Part shown: positions 1 through 7,891 of the stretch, piece after piece
Position numbering within the stretch: position 1 is the stretch's first letter
Layout of the letters: each line of letters starts with the position of its first letter
Assembly: GCA_900313845.1 (NCBI GenBank)
Contig: OMTC01000009.1
Coordinates: 1 to 15,168, forward strand
Direction: 5' to 3'
Origin: an uncultured Prevotellaceae bacterium
GTDB lineage: Bacteria > Bacteroidota > Bacteroidia > Bacteroidales > Bacteroidaceae
Length of the DNA stretch: 15,168 bases
Notes under the pieces: generated by a model
The model's database searches: none
Seen by the model: the letters and a program-made list of their open reading frames with translations, nothing else
What the model was told of the DNA's origin: nothing
Made by a program: the position numbers and the translations under genes

Positions 1-1581
1 ATGATTTCGCAGGTGTTCCGCGATGGCAAAATCTATCAGCAGGAATACGCTTGCGGTAAGCCTCAGTACGACGTGAAAGTGGTGGGCGAAACGGATTTGC
101 GCGGTACTCGTCAGCAATTCTGGCCAGACAAGTCTATTTTCATCACTACTACTTACAAATATGACATCCTTGCCAACCGCATGCGCGAGCTTGCTTTCTT
201 GAACGCAGGCATCACTATCACGTTGACTGACAAGCGTCTCGATGTGAATGCAGAACAGGGCATCGAAGGCATCCGAAAGAAGGTGTTCTACTCTCAAGGT
301 GGTTTGCGCGATTTCGTGCGCTATTTGGATTCCACCCGCACACATCTTTTCGACGATGTGATTTACCTCAACACTGAGCGTAACAACACACCAATTGAAG
401 TGGCTATCATGTATAACACTTCGTACTCTGAAAACCTCCACTCCTACGTCAACAATATCAATACCATAGAAGGTGGTACGCACCTCACTGGTTTCCGCAC
501 GGCACTCACACGCGTACTGAAGAAGTATGCCGATGATAACGGCGTGACAGAGAAACTGGAAAAGCAGCACATTGAGATTTCGGGCGAGGACTTCCGCGAA
601 GGCCTTACCGCTGTCATCTCTGTGAAGGTGGCAGAGCCTCAGTTCGAAGGACAGACCAAGACGAAACTCGGTAACAGCGAAGTGGCTGGTTCTGTGGGTT
701 CGGCTGTTTATGAGGCACTGACCAACTATTTGGAAGAGCATCCAAAGGAGGCAAAACTCATCGTTGACAAGGTGGTTTTGGCAGCCACAGCCCGTGTAGC
801 TGCTCGCAAGGCTCGTGAAAGTGTTCAGCGCAAGAACCCAATGACGGGTGGTGGACTGCCAGGCAAATTGGCAGACTGCTCCGATCGTGACCCAGCCAAC
901 TGCGAGATGTTCATCGTGGAGGGAGATTCCGCTGGTGGTTCTGCAAAGCAAGGACGTGACCGTCACTTCCAGGCAATCCTTCCTATCCGTGGTAAGATTT
1001 TCAATGTGGAGCGCGTGATGTGGCACAAAGCATTCGAGCACGAAGAGGTGAACAATATCATCCAGGCTCTCGGCGTGCGTTTCGGTCTCAACCCAGAAGA
1101 CACGAAGGAGGCTAACTATGAGAAGCTTCGCTACTACAAGACCATCATCATGGCGGATGCCGATGTGGATGGTGCGCACATTGCCACACTTATTATGACC
1201 CTCTTCTTCCGCTTCATGCCTCAGCTGATTCGCGACGGTCGTCTCTACATTGCCAACCCACCTCTCTACAAGTGTACGAAGGGTAAGGTGAGTGAGTATT
1301 GCTACGACGATGTGGCAAAGCAACGTTTCCTTGACAAATACGGAGACGGAACAGAGACGGGTGCAGGTGTTCACATTCAGCGATACAAAGGTCTTGGTGA
1401 AATGAATCCTGAGCAGCTTTGGGACACCACCATGAATCCTGAGACACGTCTGCTCACTCAAGTAACCATCGATGACGCTGCTGAAGCAGACTATACTTTC
1501 TCCATGCTGATGGGCGAAGATGTGGCTCCACGCCGCGAATTCATCGAGCGTAATGCAACTTACGCAAACATCGACGCATAA
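1..1581 (+). CDS. gyrB: DNA gyrase subunit B, 5' end outside the window
   Basis: This is the ATPase and TOPRIM subunit of DNA gyrase, which with GyrA introduces negative supercoils. The visible 526 residues start inside the GHKL/transducer part. The ATG at base 1 is an internal methionine, not the start: the N-terminal ATP-binding residues are missing, and roughly 120-130 aa are lost compared with the ~650 aa usual for short-type GyrB. Visible motifs (window codon numbers) are the TOPRIM glutamate in EGDSAGG at 307-313, the metal-binding DADVDGAH at 386-393, and YKGLGEMNPEQLW from 462. The end MGEDVAPRREFIE...ANIDA is typical of GyrB. The large TOPRIM insertion of enterobacterial GyrB is absent. 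ParE is the main alternative; the GRDRHFQAILPIRGKIFNVE stretch and the C-terminal end favour GyrB. It is transcribed towards yqeY. Confidence 0.95.
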   Translation: MISQVFRDGKIYQQEYACGKPQYDVKVVGETDLRGTRQQFWPDKSIFITTTYKYDILANRMRELAFLNAGITITLTDKRLDVNAEQGIEGIRKKVFYSQGGLRDFVRYLDSTRTHLFDDVIYLNTERNNTPIEVAIMYNTSYSENLHSYVNNINTIEGGTHLTGFRTALTRVLKKYADDNGVTEKLEKQHIEISGEDFREGLTAVISVKVAEPQFEGQTKTKLGNSEVAGSVGSAVYEALTNYLEEHPKEAKLIVDKVVLAATARVAARKARESVQRKNPMTGGGLPGKLADCSDRDPANCEMFIVEGDSAGGSAKQGRDRHFQAILPIRGKIFNVERVMWHKAFEHEEVNNIIQALGVRFGLNPEDTKEANYEKLRYYKTIIMADADVDGAHIATLIMTLFFRFMPQLIRDGRLYIANPPLYKCTKGKVSEYCYDDVAKQRFLDKYGDGTETGAGVHIQRYKGLGEMNPEQLWDTTMNPETRLLTQVTIDDAAEADYTFSMLMGEDVAPRREFIERNATYANIDA

Positions 1582-1640
1582 GCCTTACAAAGCATCTACG
1601 TGTCATTTACAGCCATATAGGACAAAGTCTTATGCTACTG

Positions 1641-1680
1641 AATTAGAATCATTCAATTCTTACATATTCTAATTTATTTT
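1641..1680 (+). terminator. Candidate gyrB terminator, AT-rich hairpin
   Basis: A 9-bp perfect inverted repeat, AATTAGAAT (1641-1649) and ATTCTAATT (1666-1674), with a 16-nt loop is followed by TTATTTT. It lies 60 bases after the gyrB stop. The stem has little G+C, so it may be a weak terminator or chance. Confidence 0.35.
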
Positions 1681-1746
1681 CAGTCGGTTGGACGGAAGTG
1701 ATTTTCAGAATACCGACAATGTCTCAAACAAAAAAAGTGAGAAAAG

Positions 1747-1778
1747 AAAGGGAACCAGAACTATTCTGATTCCCTTTT
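1747..1778. terminator. Bidirectional terminator candidate between gyrB and yqeY
   Basis: The left arm AAAGGGAACCAGAA (1747-1760) pairs with TTCTGATTCCCTTT (1764-1777): 14 bp with one mismatch (C1755 opposite A1769) and a 3-nt loop. Read on the plus strand it ends in TTTT. Read on the minus strand it runs into TTTCTTTTCTCAC then a T7 tract. It sits between two converging genes, where a two-way terminator is expected. Confidence 0.7.
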
Positions 1779-1795
1779 AAATTTGTATTTGAAAA

Positions 1796-1831
1796 AGGAT
1801 TCCAAGATGTTCGATGAAGACAAGGAATCCT
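1796..1831 (-). terminator. Candidate yqeY terminator
   Basis: AGGATTCC (1796-1803) and GGAATCCT (1824-1831) form an 8-bp perfect inverted repeat with a 20-nt loop. On the minus strand it begins 11 bases after the yqeY stop and is followed by TTTTTC, so it fits a terminator for the dcw cluster. The long loop lowers confidence. Confidence 0.45.
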
Positions 1832-1842
1832 AAGAGTATATG

Positions 1843-2298
1843 CTATCCCTGCGTCAGAAGCTTCTTCACGCAAGCAGAGATGGCGCGACCTTCAGCAAGT
1901 CCAGCAAGTTTCTTGGTAGAAACACCCATTACCTTACCCATGTCCTGAGGACCAGAAGCACCCACTTCGGCGATGATTTCCTTCAACTTGGCCTCAAGTT
2001 CTTCTTCGGAGAGTTGCTTTGGAAGATATTCCTCGATGACACGCACCTGTGCCATTTCCTCTTCAGCAAGGTCTGCACGGCCTTGTCCTTTATAGATTTC
2101 AGCAGACTCACGACCCTGTTTTGCCAATTTCTGGAGAATCTTCAGAGCAGCGTCATCCGTCAATTCATCATTTGCTCCAGGAGCAGTCTTTGCCTCCAAG
2201 AAATACTTCTTCACATTACGAAGGGTATCGCGACGAACAGCATCCTTTGCCTTCATCGCAGCAATAATATCGCTACTAACTTTTTCAAAAAGTGCCAT
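1843..2298 (-). CDS. yqeY: GatB/YqeY domain protein
   Basis: This is a 151-aa helical protein of the YqeY family, related to the C-terminal tail domain of GatB, the tRNA-dependent amidotransferase subunit. Its exact role is not established; the GatB relation suggests tRNA binding. The N-terminus MALFEKVSSDIIAAMKAKDA, the central EEYLPKQLSEEEL at about 89-101, and the glycine-rich tail motif MGKVMG...KKLAGLAEGRAIS at about 120-141 are characteristic, and the length is normal. It is the last gene of the minus-strand cluster, 123 bases after ftsZ, with an inverted repeat in between. It may be read through from ftsZ or have its own promoter; no clear promoter element was seen. It ends just before terminator-like hairpins shared with convergent gyrB. 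Confidence 0.93.
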   Translation of the reverse strand: MALFEKVSSDIIAAMKAKDAVRRDTLRNVKKYFLEAKTAPGANDELTDDAALKILQKLAKQGRESAEIYKGQGRADLAEEEMAQVRVIEEYLPKQLSEEELEAKLKEIIAEVGASGPQDMGKVMGVSTKKLAGLAEGRAISACVKKLLTQG

Positions 2299-2357
2299 AT
2301 TGTTTGAAATTGAATGTTTAGAGAATGAGATAAAAGAGTGAAAAGTGAAAAATGAAA

Positions 2358-2412
2358 AATGAAGAATGAAGCGAAGTAAGTAAAACTCATTCTTCGTTCT
2401 TCATTCTTCATT
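2358..2412. repeat. AATGAAG-type inverted repeat between ftsZ and yqeY
   Basis: The left arm AATGAAGAATGAAGCGAA (2358-2375) pairs with TTCGTTCTTCATTCTTCATT (2393-2412) apart from a 2-nt bulge, with a 17-nt loop. It is flanked by further degenerate GTGAAAA and AATGAAAA units (2337-2360). It fills most of the gap after the ftsZ stop at 2422. It could end or thin out transcription after ftsZ, but no clean U-tract follows. Confidence 0.6.
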
Positions 2413-2421
2413 CATCATTTA

Positions 2422-3741
2422 CTATCCTTCATCACCGAAAGTGATGGTGTCGCCAGCTACAGGAGCCTGCTCCTTGGATTCAGAACGCTGCGAGAGCATA
2501 CGAAGGGTGTTCTTGTAGCGCTTGTAAGTAGGAGACGATTCCACACTACTGATTACGTCGTCGTTGTCGAGGTCTTCATCTCGGAAGATATAGCTATAAA
2601 CAGGACGATGCACATAACCGTTCTTACTGCTTGAACCATAGATGCCTTCACGACGTGAGCGACGTTCTGCGGCACGCTCAGCTTCTTCAGCCTCGCGACG
2701 GCGAGCTTCTTCATCACGCTCTGCCAAACGGTTGTCCATCTCGGCAGAATTGATGTCCTTCACACCAAAGCCTGAAGCAAGAATCGTCACCTTCACCTTG
2801 TCCTGCAATTCTGGGTCACGAGAAAGACCCCACTTGGTCTCCACGATGTCGATTTGCATACGGTCCATGAACTCATTGATTTCGTTCATTTCCTCCATCA
2901 TGAGCGGAGCAGAACCTTCTGGACCAGGTTCGATGATATGAATCAACACCTTCTTAGAGTGATAGATGTCATTGTCATTGAGGAGCGGAGAATGAAGTGC
3001 ATCTTGAATAGCCTTTGTGACACGACCTTCGCCTGCACCATAGCCTGTACTCATGATTGCCACACCACCATCCTTCAAGACGGTCTTTACATCTTGGAAG
3101 TCGAGGTTGATCACACCATGCATCGTGATAATCTCACTGATACTCTTTGCTGCATTACAAAGGGTATCGTCGGCGCGTGCGAATGCTTCCGTCACGGTCT
3201 GGTCTTGGTAAATCTCACGCAGACGTTCGTTGTTCACAACCAACAGTGCGTCGACGTTCTTACTGATTTCTTCCACACCATCGAGGGCTTGGTCAATCTT
3301 TCGGTTTCCTTCCCAACGGAATGGAATCGTGACGATACCCACCGTGAGAATATCCAAGTCCTTAGCTGTCTTTGCAATGAGTGGAGCAGCACCTGTTCCG
3401 GTTCCACCACCCATACCAGCGGTGATGAAAGCCATTTTGGTTCCATCGTCAAGCATGGTACGAACCTCATCGAGCGATTCCTCGGTTGCTTTTTTGGCAG
3501 CCTCAGGACGGTTTCCCGCACCTAGTCCTTCCTTACCCAACTGGAGTTTGAGTGGTACTGGAGAGTCGCCCAGTGCCTTACTATCTGTATTGCAAACGAC
3601 AAATGATACGTCGTGGATTCCTTCGTTGAACATGTGGTTCACGGCGTTTCCACCGCCACCACCTACACCGATAACCTTGATTATGCTTTTGTTTGCCGTT
3701 GGAAAATTAAACGGAGCAAAGTTGTCATTCTGTTCTGGCAT
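2422..3741 (-). CDS. ftsZ: Cell division protein FtsZ
   Basis: This is the tubulin-like GTPase that forms the Z-ring at mid-cell and recruits the divisome (439 aa). The GTP-binding core covers about 18-330: the glycine-rich VIGVGGGGGNAV at 23-34, the tubulin signature GGGTGTG at 111-117, and the T7 synergy loop NLDFQDVKT at 212-220, whose acidic residues complete the GTPase site of the neighbouring subunit. Residues ~335-366 form a charged Arg/Glu-rich helix, followed by a variable linker. A conserved-looking SPTYKRYK at ~403-410 may be the peptide that binds FtsA, followed by ~29 more residues ending TITFGDEG. The start ATG at 3741 has AAAGGA six bases upstream. It lies 60 bases after ftsA and is probably cotranscribed with it. 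Confidence 0.98.
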   Translation of the reverse strand: MPEQNDNFAPFNFPTANKSIIKVIGVGGGGGNAVNHMFNEGIHDVSFVVCNTDSKALGDSPVPLKLQLGKEGLGAGNRPEAAKKATEESLDEVRTMLDDGTKMAFITAGMGGGTGTGAAPLIAKTAKDLDILTVGIVTIPFRWEGNRKIDQALDGVEEISKNVDALLVVNNERLREIYQDQTVTEAFARADDTLCNAAKSISEIITMHGVINLDFQDVKTVLKDGGVAIMSTGYGAGEGRVTKAIQDALHSPLLNDNDIYHSKKVLIHIIEPGPEGSAPLMMEEMNEINEFMDRMQIDIVETKWGLSRDPELQDKVKVTILASGFGVKDINSAEMDNRLAERDEEARRREAEEAERAAERRSRREGIYGSSSKNGYVHRPVYSYIFRDEDLDNDDVISSVESSPTYKRYKNTLRMLSQRSESKEQAPVAGDTITFGDEG

Positions 3742-3747
3742 ATTGTG

Positions 3748-3753
3748 TCCTTT
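3748..3753 (-). promoter_or_regulatory. Shine-Dalgarno-like site of ftsZ
   Basis: AAAGGA on the minus strand lies 6 bases before the ftsZ ATG. Most other genes here have only A/T-rich leaders, as usual in Bacteroidetes, so a clear purine core in front of the most abundant division protein stands out. It supports the chosen start. Confidence 0.5.
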
Positions 3754-3801
3754 CTTTTTACGTTCTTGTGATTAATCTTTGTGTAATCCAATGGAAATCG
3801 G

Positions 3802-5424
3802 TTAGTCGTTCACCATGTCGTTGATAGCGTTCTTCAAACGATTGAGGAAACTGTTGGCTTCTTCCTGTTCCTTAATCGTGTGACGAAGAGCAGAGATTGC
3901 AGCATCCATCTTATCACGAAGTTCTGCTGCCTCCTTGATGATTTGCTTATTCTTGTCCTTAGCGGAAAGGATTTCGATGCAATGCTCATATTCCTCAGAG
4001 AAGAGCGATTCGCAATCGAGTGCCAAGTCGGAAGCACGCTGACGCAACTTCTTGTCTTTGCCATTCTCAGCCACATCCTGCTGCTTGCGATTAACATCCT
4101 CTATACCCTGACGAACACGGTTCTTGAACTCTTCCAACTTTTGGAGAGCTTCATTCTCGAGCTTAGTTTCCTGTTCTTCCTTGGCACGACGCTCAGCAAT
4201 ATCCTTCTCCTTTTTGTCGTTGTCGAACATGTTGCCATTAGGGTCGTATTTCTCGTCACCCACACAGTTGGCATCGCCCGAAATGAGAAGGGAAATGATG
4301 GAATTACCCATGCCATTATCGGTGGAAAGGTTCTTCACATCGCTATTCTTGATAACAGGTTGGTTCAAGCTGCGAGCAATGCGCACCTTGTCGATATTGA
4401 GATTGAGATTGGCAAAAGCCTTCTCAATGTTCTTCATATTGGCACCACCGCCCGTCAGCACGATACCGCCCAGCAACTGATTTGCGTATGGCGTGTTGCT
4501 GATTTGGTTCTTCACGTTGGCAATAATTTCAGTGAGACGAGCCTCGATGATGTGCTGAATCTCTGAAATCTTCACCTTGCGGTCGTAAGAAGTGGTGTAG
4601 GTTTGGGAAAGGTAATCATCCGAACTCTCGGAATCCTCGATGTAGGCATTGCCGTACTTCTGCTTTACCTCTTCTGCCTCAGCCTCATCAATTTCGAGGT
4701 TCATCAGGTCCTGAGTGATATTAGCAGAGCCGATTGGAAGAGTGACAAGGTGGCGAACGATGTTGTTCTTATACACCACTACGGTAGTTGTACCCGCGCC
4801 CAAATCCACCAGCACACTGCCCGCACGCTTCTCCTGGTCGGTCAGCACGTTCTTTGCCAATTCATAAGCGGAAAGTTTGGTTTCGGCAATACGCACATCA
4901 GTATTGTTGAAACAATTCTCGATATTACCTCTCAGTTTACGACGAGCTATCACATTCAGGTATTCGCCTTCGATGTTGGTACCCATCACACCCACAGGGT
5001 CATCGACCACATTGGAATCAACAACGAAACCCTGAGCGAAGTTTCCTAACAATTCACAATCGGGAACTGTCACGTTATAGCTCTCATCGTTCATTGCATC
5101 GATGTGGTCTGCATTGATGTAGGTTTGCGTCATCATATTGCGGCGCACTTTGCTCTTCACTGAGCGCACCGACTGTCCACCGATGCCCACATAGACTTGA
5201 TTGATGTTCAACTTCAATGAAGCCTGCAACTTACTAATGATGCTCTTAATGCTCTGTGTAGTTTTGTCAATGTTATGAACAATACCTCGTTTCACACAGG
5301 AAGTGGTTTTCTCCTCAGCGTATGCAAGAATCTGCATAGACCCATCCTTCCTTTTACCAGCAATACCTGAAATACGCGAAGTACCGAGTTCAATTGCTAC
5401 GATGATTGAATCTTTGTCTGCCAT
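3802..5424 (-). CDS. ftsA: Cell division protein FtsA with long coiled-coil tail
   Basis: This is an actin-like ATPase that ties FtsZ filaments to the inner face of the cytoplasmic membrane and signals to the septal synthase. The fold is visible as phosphate-1 IELGTSRISGIAG at 11-23, the FtsA-specific SHS2 (1C) region at ~80-165, phosphate-2 VDLGAGTTTVVVY at 206-218, and the adenosine motif GIVLTGGGANM at 320-330. The protein is 540 aa against ~420 in E. coli. The surplus is a Lys/Glu/Gln-rich, probably coiled-coil segment at ~401-520. The very end, SFLNRLKNAINDMVN (525-539), can form an amphipathic helix and probably serves as the membrane-targeting sequence. It starts at ATG 5424 in an A/T-rich leader, 76 bases after ftsQ, and is followed by ftsZ. 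The coiled-coil assignment is by eye. Confidence 0.96.
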   Translation of the reverse strand: MADKDSIIVAIELGTSRISGIAGKRKDGSMQILAYAEEKTTSCVKRGIVHNIDKTTQSIKSIISKLQASLKLNINQVYVGIGGQSVRSVKSKVRRNMMTQTYINADHIDAMNDESYNVTVPDCELLGNFAQGFVVDSNVVDDPVGVMGTNIEGEYLNVIARRKLRGNIENCFNNTDVRIAETKLSAYELAKNVLTDQEKRAGSVLVDLGAGTTTVVVYKNNIVRHLVTLPIGSANITQDLMNLEIDEAEAEEVKQKYGNAYIEDSESSDDYLSQTYTTSYDRKVKISEIQHIIEARLTEIIANVKNQISNTPYANQLLGGIVLTGGGANMKNIEKAFANLNLNIDKVRIARSLNQPVIKNSDVKNLSTDNGMGNSIISLLISGDANCVGDEKYDPNGNMFDNDKKEKDIAERRAKEEQETKLENEALQKLEEFKNRVRQGIEDVNRKQQDVAENGKDKKLRQRASDLALDCESLFSEEYEHCIEILSAKDKNKQIIKEAAELRDKMDAAISALRHTIKEQEEANSFLNRLKNAINDMVND

Positions 5425-5439
5425 ATATTGTAGTTTTAT

Positions 5440-5485
5440 TTTGTTTCAATAAAATCTGTTGTCTCAATAATATTTGTTTCAATGT
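5440..5485. repeat. Three TTGTTTCAAT-like repeats between ftsQ and ftsA
   Basis: Three copies of one motif lie in this 76-bp gap: TTGTTTCAATAA (5441-5452), TTGTCTCAATAA (5459-5470) and TTGTTTCAATGT (5474-5485). The core GTTTCAA is the same word that recurs in the ftsQ-murC gap. Function unknown. Confidence 0.5.
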
Positions 5486-5500
5486 CCTAAAAACGACTAC

Positions 5501-6322
5501 CTATTGTCTTTTCTCACGCTTGGTACACACCACTTGGTTATCGTATTCCAAGTTAAAACGTGAGTATTTGTTCCAGCCCACCTTCACAAGAGCCTTTTCG
5601 TAGAAGATGCGCATCCTACGCAACTTCTTCTCGTACTTTTCAAGCGAGCCCATGTAGATGGTTTGGTCGCCAACCCTTGGCACAAGTGTCACCACAGGCT
5701 CACGCTTCGAATTGAGCGACACATAAATCTGTTCAATTTGGTTGTCCCAAAAACTATCGCTCTGAATGAATGCACCGAAAGGAGCCAATTGCTCACGGGC
5801 AAATTCCTGTGCAATAGTTCCTGTCGCCGTCACGATATTCTTGGCATAAACAGTGTTTGGAATCACTGTGCCTTCAGCATCCACATAATAGCCAGCAGCG
5901 TTGTCGGGCAACACATAAACAACTGGAGTGCGCTGCTTGACACGCACACACACCTTTCCCTTCCCCACTTCCATGCCGTTATTCGTCTTGAAGCACTCCA
6001 CGCTTTCGATGAAGTTGTCCGCCTTCAGCATTTGTTCAATCTGCCGAGTATCAATATCCTTCATCAATTTTCCTTTTGGATAGACATTGGCATCCTGAAG
6101 CATCTTCTCTACCTGTTTAGCATCAATGAAATCGGCGTGTGGATTCTCCTCCACCACAAGTGAAAGTTCTGTACATATTTCCTTTGGGTCTCCTCCTGAA
6201 AGGTCGAGCATCGCATACGTGATATAGGCGACGACACCCAAAAAGAGCACCACAAAAAGAATAATCTTGAATATCTGTTTGGCTTTCACTGAACTATTAT
6301 TTTTTAAAAGTTTCAAAGGCAC
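5501..6322 (-). CDS. ftsQ: Cell division protein FtsQ/DivIB
   Basis: This is a bitopic membrane protein that links FtsL/FtsB and the septal synthase in the divisome (up to 273 aa). It has a short basic cytoplasmic part (KAKQIFK), one membrane helix at ~18-39, then a periplasmic POTRA-type domain at ~48-125 with VRVKQRTPVVYVLPD at its end, and a beta-rich domain with YYVDAEGTVIP. The assignment also rests on position between murC and ftsA. The start is uncertain. The longest frame opens with GTG at 6322, which lies inside a repeat hairpin, and its first ~11 residues (MPLKLLKNNSS) look repeat-derived. A GTG at 6289 (before KAKQIFK) is a good alternative. No in-frame ATG was found near the N-terminus. 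Confidence 0.9.
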   Translation of the reverse strand: MPLKLLKNNSSVKAKQIFKIILFVVLFLGVVAYITYAMLDLSGGDPKEICTELSLVVEENPHADFIDAKQVEKMLQDANVYPKGKLMKDIDTRQIEQMLKADNFIESVECFKTNNGMEVGKGKVCVRVKQRTPVVYVLPDNAAGYYVDAEGTVIPNTVYAKNIVTATGTIAQEFAREQLAPFGAFIQSDSFWDNQIEQIYVSLNSKREPVVTLVPRVGDQTIYMGSLEKYEKKLRRMRIFYEKALVKVGWNKYSRFNLEYDNQVVCTKREKRQ

Positions 6323-6443
6323 TTCGTGCCAGTTTCAAGTTTCAGGTTTCAAGGCACAATGTGCCGTTTCAAAAGTTTCAAGGCCTGAAACGTTGGCAGA
6401 GCCAACTTGAAACTTCAGCTTGGCGTAGCCCAAGCAACGCCAA
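6311..6443. repeat. Array of short triloop hairpins separated by GTTTCAA units (ftsQ-murC gap)
   Basis: Four stems with 3-nt loops follow one another: GGCAC-TTC-GTGCC (6318-6330), GGCAC-AAT-GTGCC (6353-6365), GTTGGC-AGA-GCCAAC (6392-6406) and GCTTGGC-GTA-GCCCAAGC with one bulged C (6418-6435). GTTTCAA or its complement TTGAAAC stands between them (6310-6316, 6332-6338, 6346-6352, 6375-6381, 6407-6413). A further dyad GTTTCAAGGCCTGAAAC lies at 6375-6391. The stem sequences differ while the pairing is kept. The array fills the whole gap and reaches into the first codon of the longest ftsQ frame. Confidence 0.7.
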
Positions 6444-6450
6444 TGCAATT

Positions 6451-7833
6451 CTATGCTTTCTCTTTGAGAATACGGGTAATTTCGGGCACAAAATTTTCGA
6501 TGTCGCCAGCACCCAAAGAGATCAGCACATCAAATCCGCCTTTCTTCACCACATCAAGAATCTGTTCCTTATGGATGAGATACTTCTCAATACCTGGACG
6601 AAGACGGTCGTAGATGAGTTGGCTCGTCACACCAGGAATCGGTTCTTCGCGTGCAGGATAGATGTCGCAGAGGAACACTTCATCGAGCAGCGAGAGCGCA
6701 TTAGCGAAGTCCTGATAGAAGTCACGAGTACGGGTATAGAGATGTGGTTGGAAAATCGCTGCAATCTTCTTGTCGGCATAGAGTTCGCGGATAGACTTCA
6801 CACTCTGCTCTATTTCCTTTGGATGATGACCATAATCACTCAAGAACACGATGTTCTCCGTCTTCAACTTGAAGTCGAAACGACGGTCCACACCACGGAA
6901 ACTACGCATACCTTCACGAAGTTCTTCATCAGTAGCTCCTGCCAATTGTGCCAATGCCATGGCAGCCACACCGTTTTCAATATTGATACTCACTGGCACA
7001 CCAAGCTGCACATCCTTCACTACGCCTTTTGGAGAAACGAAATCGAAGAATATCTCGCCATTGCCAATGCGAATGTTCTCAGCATGGAAATCACCTTCAG
7101 TACGTGAATATTCGTACACCGTCACTCCCTCCTGCACGTCTGCCTTCATCTCGAGGTCCTTGTGGATAATCAACGCACCACCAGTCTGAATGAGCGTAGT
7201 ATATTTGCGGAAGCTCTCTAAATAAGCTTCTTTCGTGCCATAGATGTCGAGGTGGTCAGGGTCTGTTGCCGTAATCACCGTTGCCCAAGGACGGAGCCAA
7301 TGGAAAGAGCGGTCGAACTCGTCGGCTTCAATCACCACATAGTCACTCGTATCAGAAAGGATATAATTGGTTCCGTAGTTCTTGGAAATACCACCGAGGA
7401 AAGCATTGCAATCCACATGAGATTGATGCAAGATGTGTGCAACCATCGTCGAAGTGGTTGTCTTGCCATGAGTTCCTGCCACGCAAAGTCCCTTGTGCTT
7501 ATTCGTCAAGAAGCCCAATACCTGCGCACGCTTCTCAATCTCGAAACCGTTTTCACGGAAAAAGACCAGTTCCTTATGTTCGGAAGGAATGGCTGGTGTA
7601 TAGACCACCAAGGTGGAATCCTTATCCTTGAAACAATCCTGAATCAACTCTACATTTTCCTCATAATGAATCAGAGCACCTTCCTCAATGAGGCGCTCAG
7701 TCAGTTCACTTGGAGTTTTGTCGTAACCTCCCACGTTATACCCCTTACCAAGGAAATAGCGGAGAAGCGCACTCATGCCGATGCCACCTGCACCAACAAA
7801 GTAAACTGAACGTATATTGTCTAAATTCTGCAT
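6451..7833 (-). CDS. murC: UDP-N-acetylmuramate--L-alanine ligase
   Basis: This cytoplasmic ATP-dependent Mur ligase adds L-Ala to UDP-MurNAc, the first amino acid of the peptidoglycan stem (460 aa, normal length). The N-terminal Rossmann domain has VGAGGIGMSAL at 13-23, the MurC form of the first Mur motif. The ATP P-loop reads GTHGKTT at 120-126; the His there separates MurC from MurD/MurE (GSNGKT/GTNGKT). EADEFD at 169-174, DPDHLDIYG at 191-199, and further on SDYGHHP and FQPHLYTRTRDF complete the set. It lies between murG and ftsQ. Its ATG at 7833 is preceded by an A/T-rich leader without a Shine-Dalgarno core. Confidence 0.97.
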   Translation of the reverse strand: MQNLDNIRSVYFVGAGGIGMSALLRYFLGKGYNVGGYDKTPSELTERLIEEGALIHYEENVELIQDCFKDKDSTLVVYTPAIPSEHKELVFFRENGFEIEKRAQVLGFLTNKHKGLCVAGTHGKTTTSTMVAHILHQSHVDCNAFLGGISKNYGTNYILSDTSDYVVIEADEFDRSFHWLRPWATVITATDPDHLDIYGTKEAYLESFRKYTTLIQTGGALIIHKDLEMKADVQEGVTVYEYSRTEGDFHAENIRIGNGEIFFDFVSPKGVVKDVQLGVPVSINIENGVAAMALAQLAGATDEELREGMRSFRGVDRRFDFKLKTENIVFLSDYGHHPKEIEQSVKSIRELYADKKIAAIFQPHLYTRTRDFYQDFANALSLLDEVFLCDIYPAREEPIPGVTSQLIYDRLRPGIEKYLIHKEQILDVVKKGGFDVLISLGAGDIENFVPEITRILKEKA

Positions 7834-7891
7834 CTATTATTGTCTTGTTATTTTGTGTCTATAATGGGCTTTGAAGTCAAAGGTCTTATCG

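Noticed and set aside
1..3. ATG at base 1 as the start of gyrB
   Set aside because: The protein begins in the middle of the ATPase/transducer region, so this is an internal Met at the window edge.
6311..6443. CRISPR-like look of the repeated GTTTCAA units
   Set aside because: The repeat is 7 bases, spacers are irregular (8-23 bases) and are themselves hairpins, and no cas gene is nearby.
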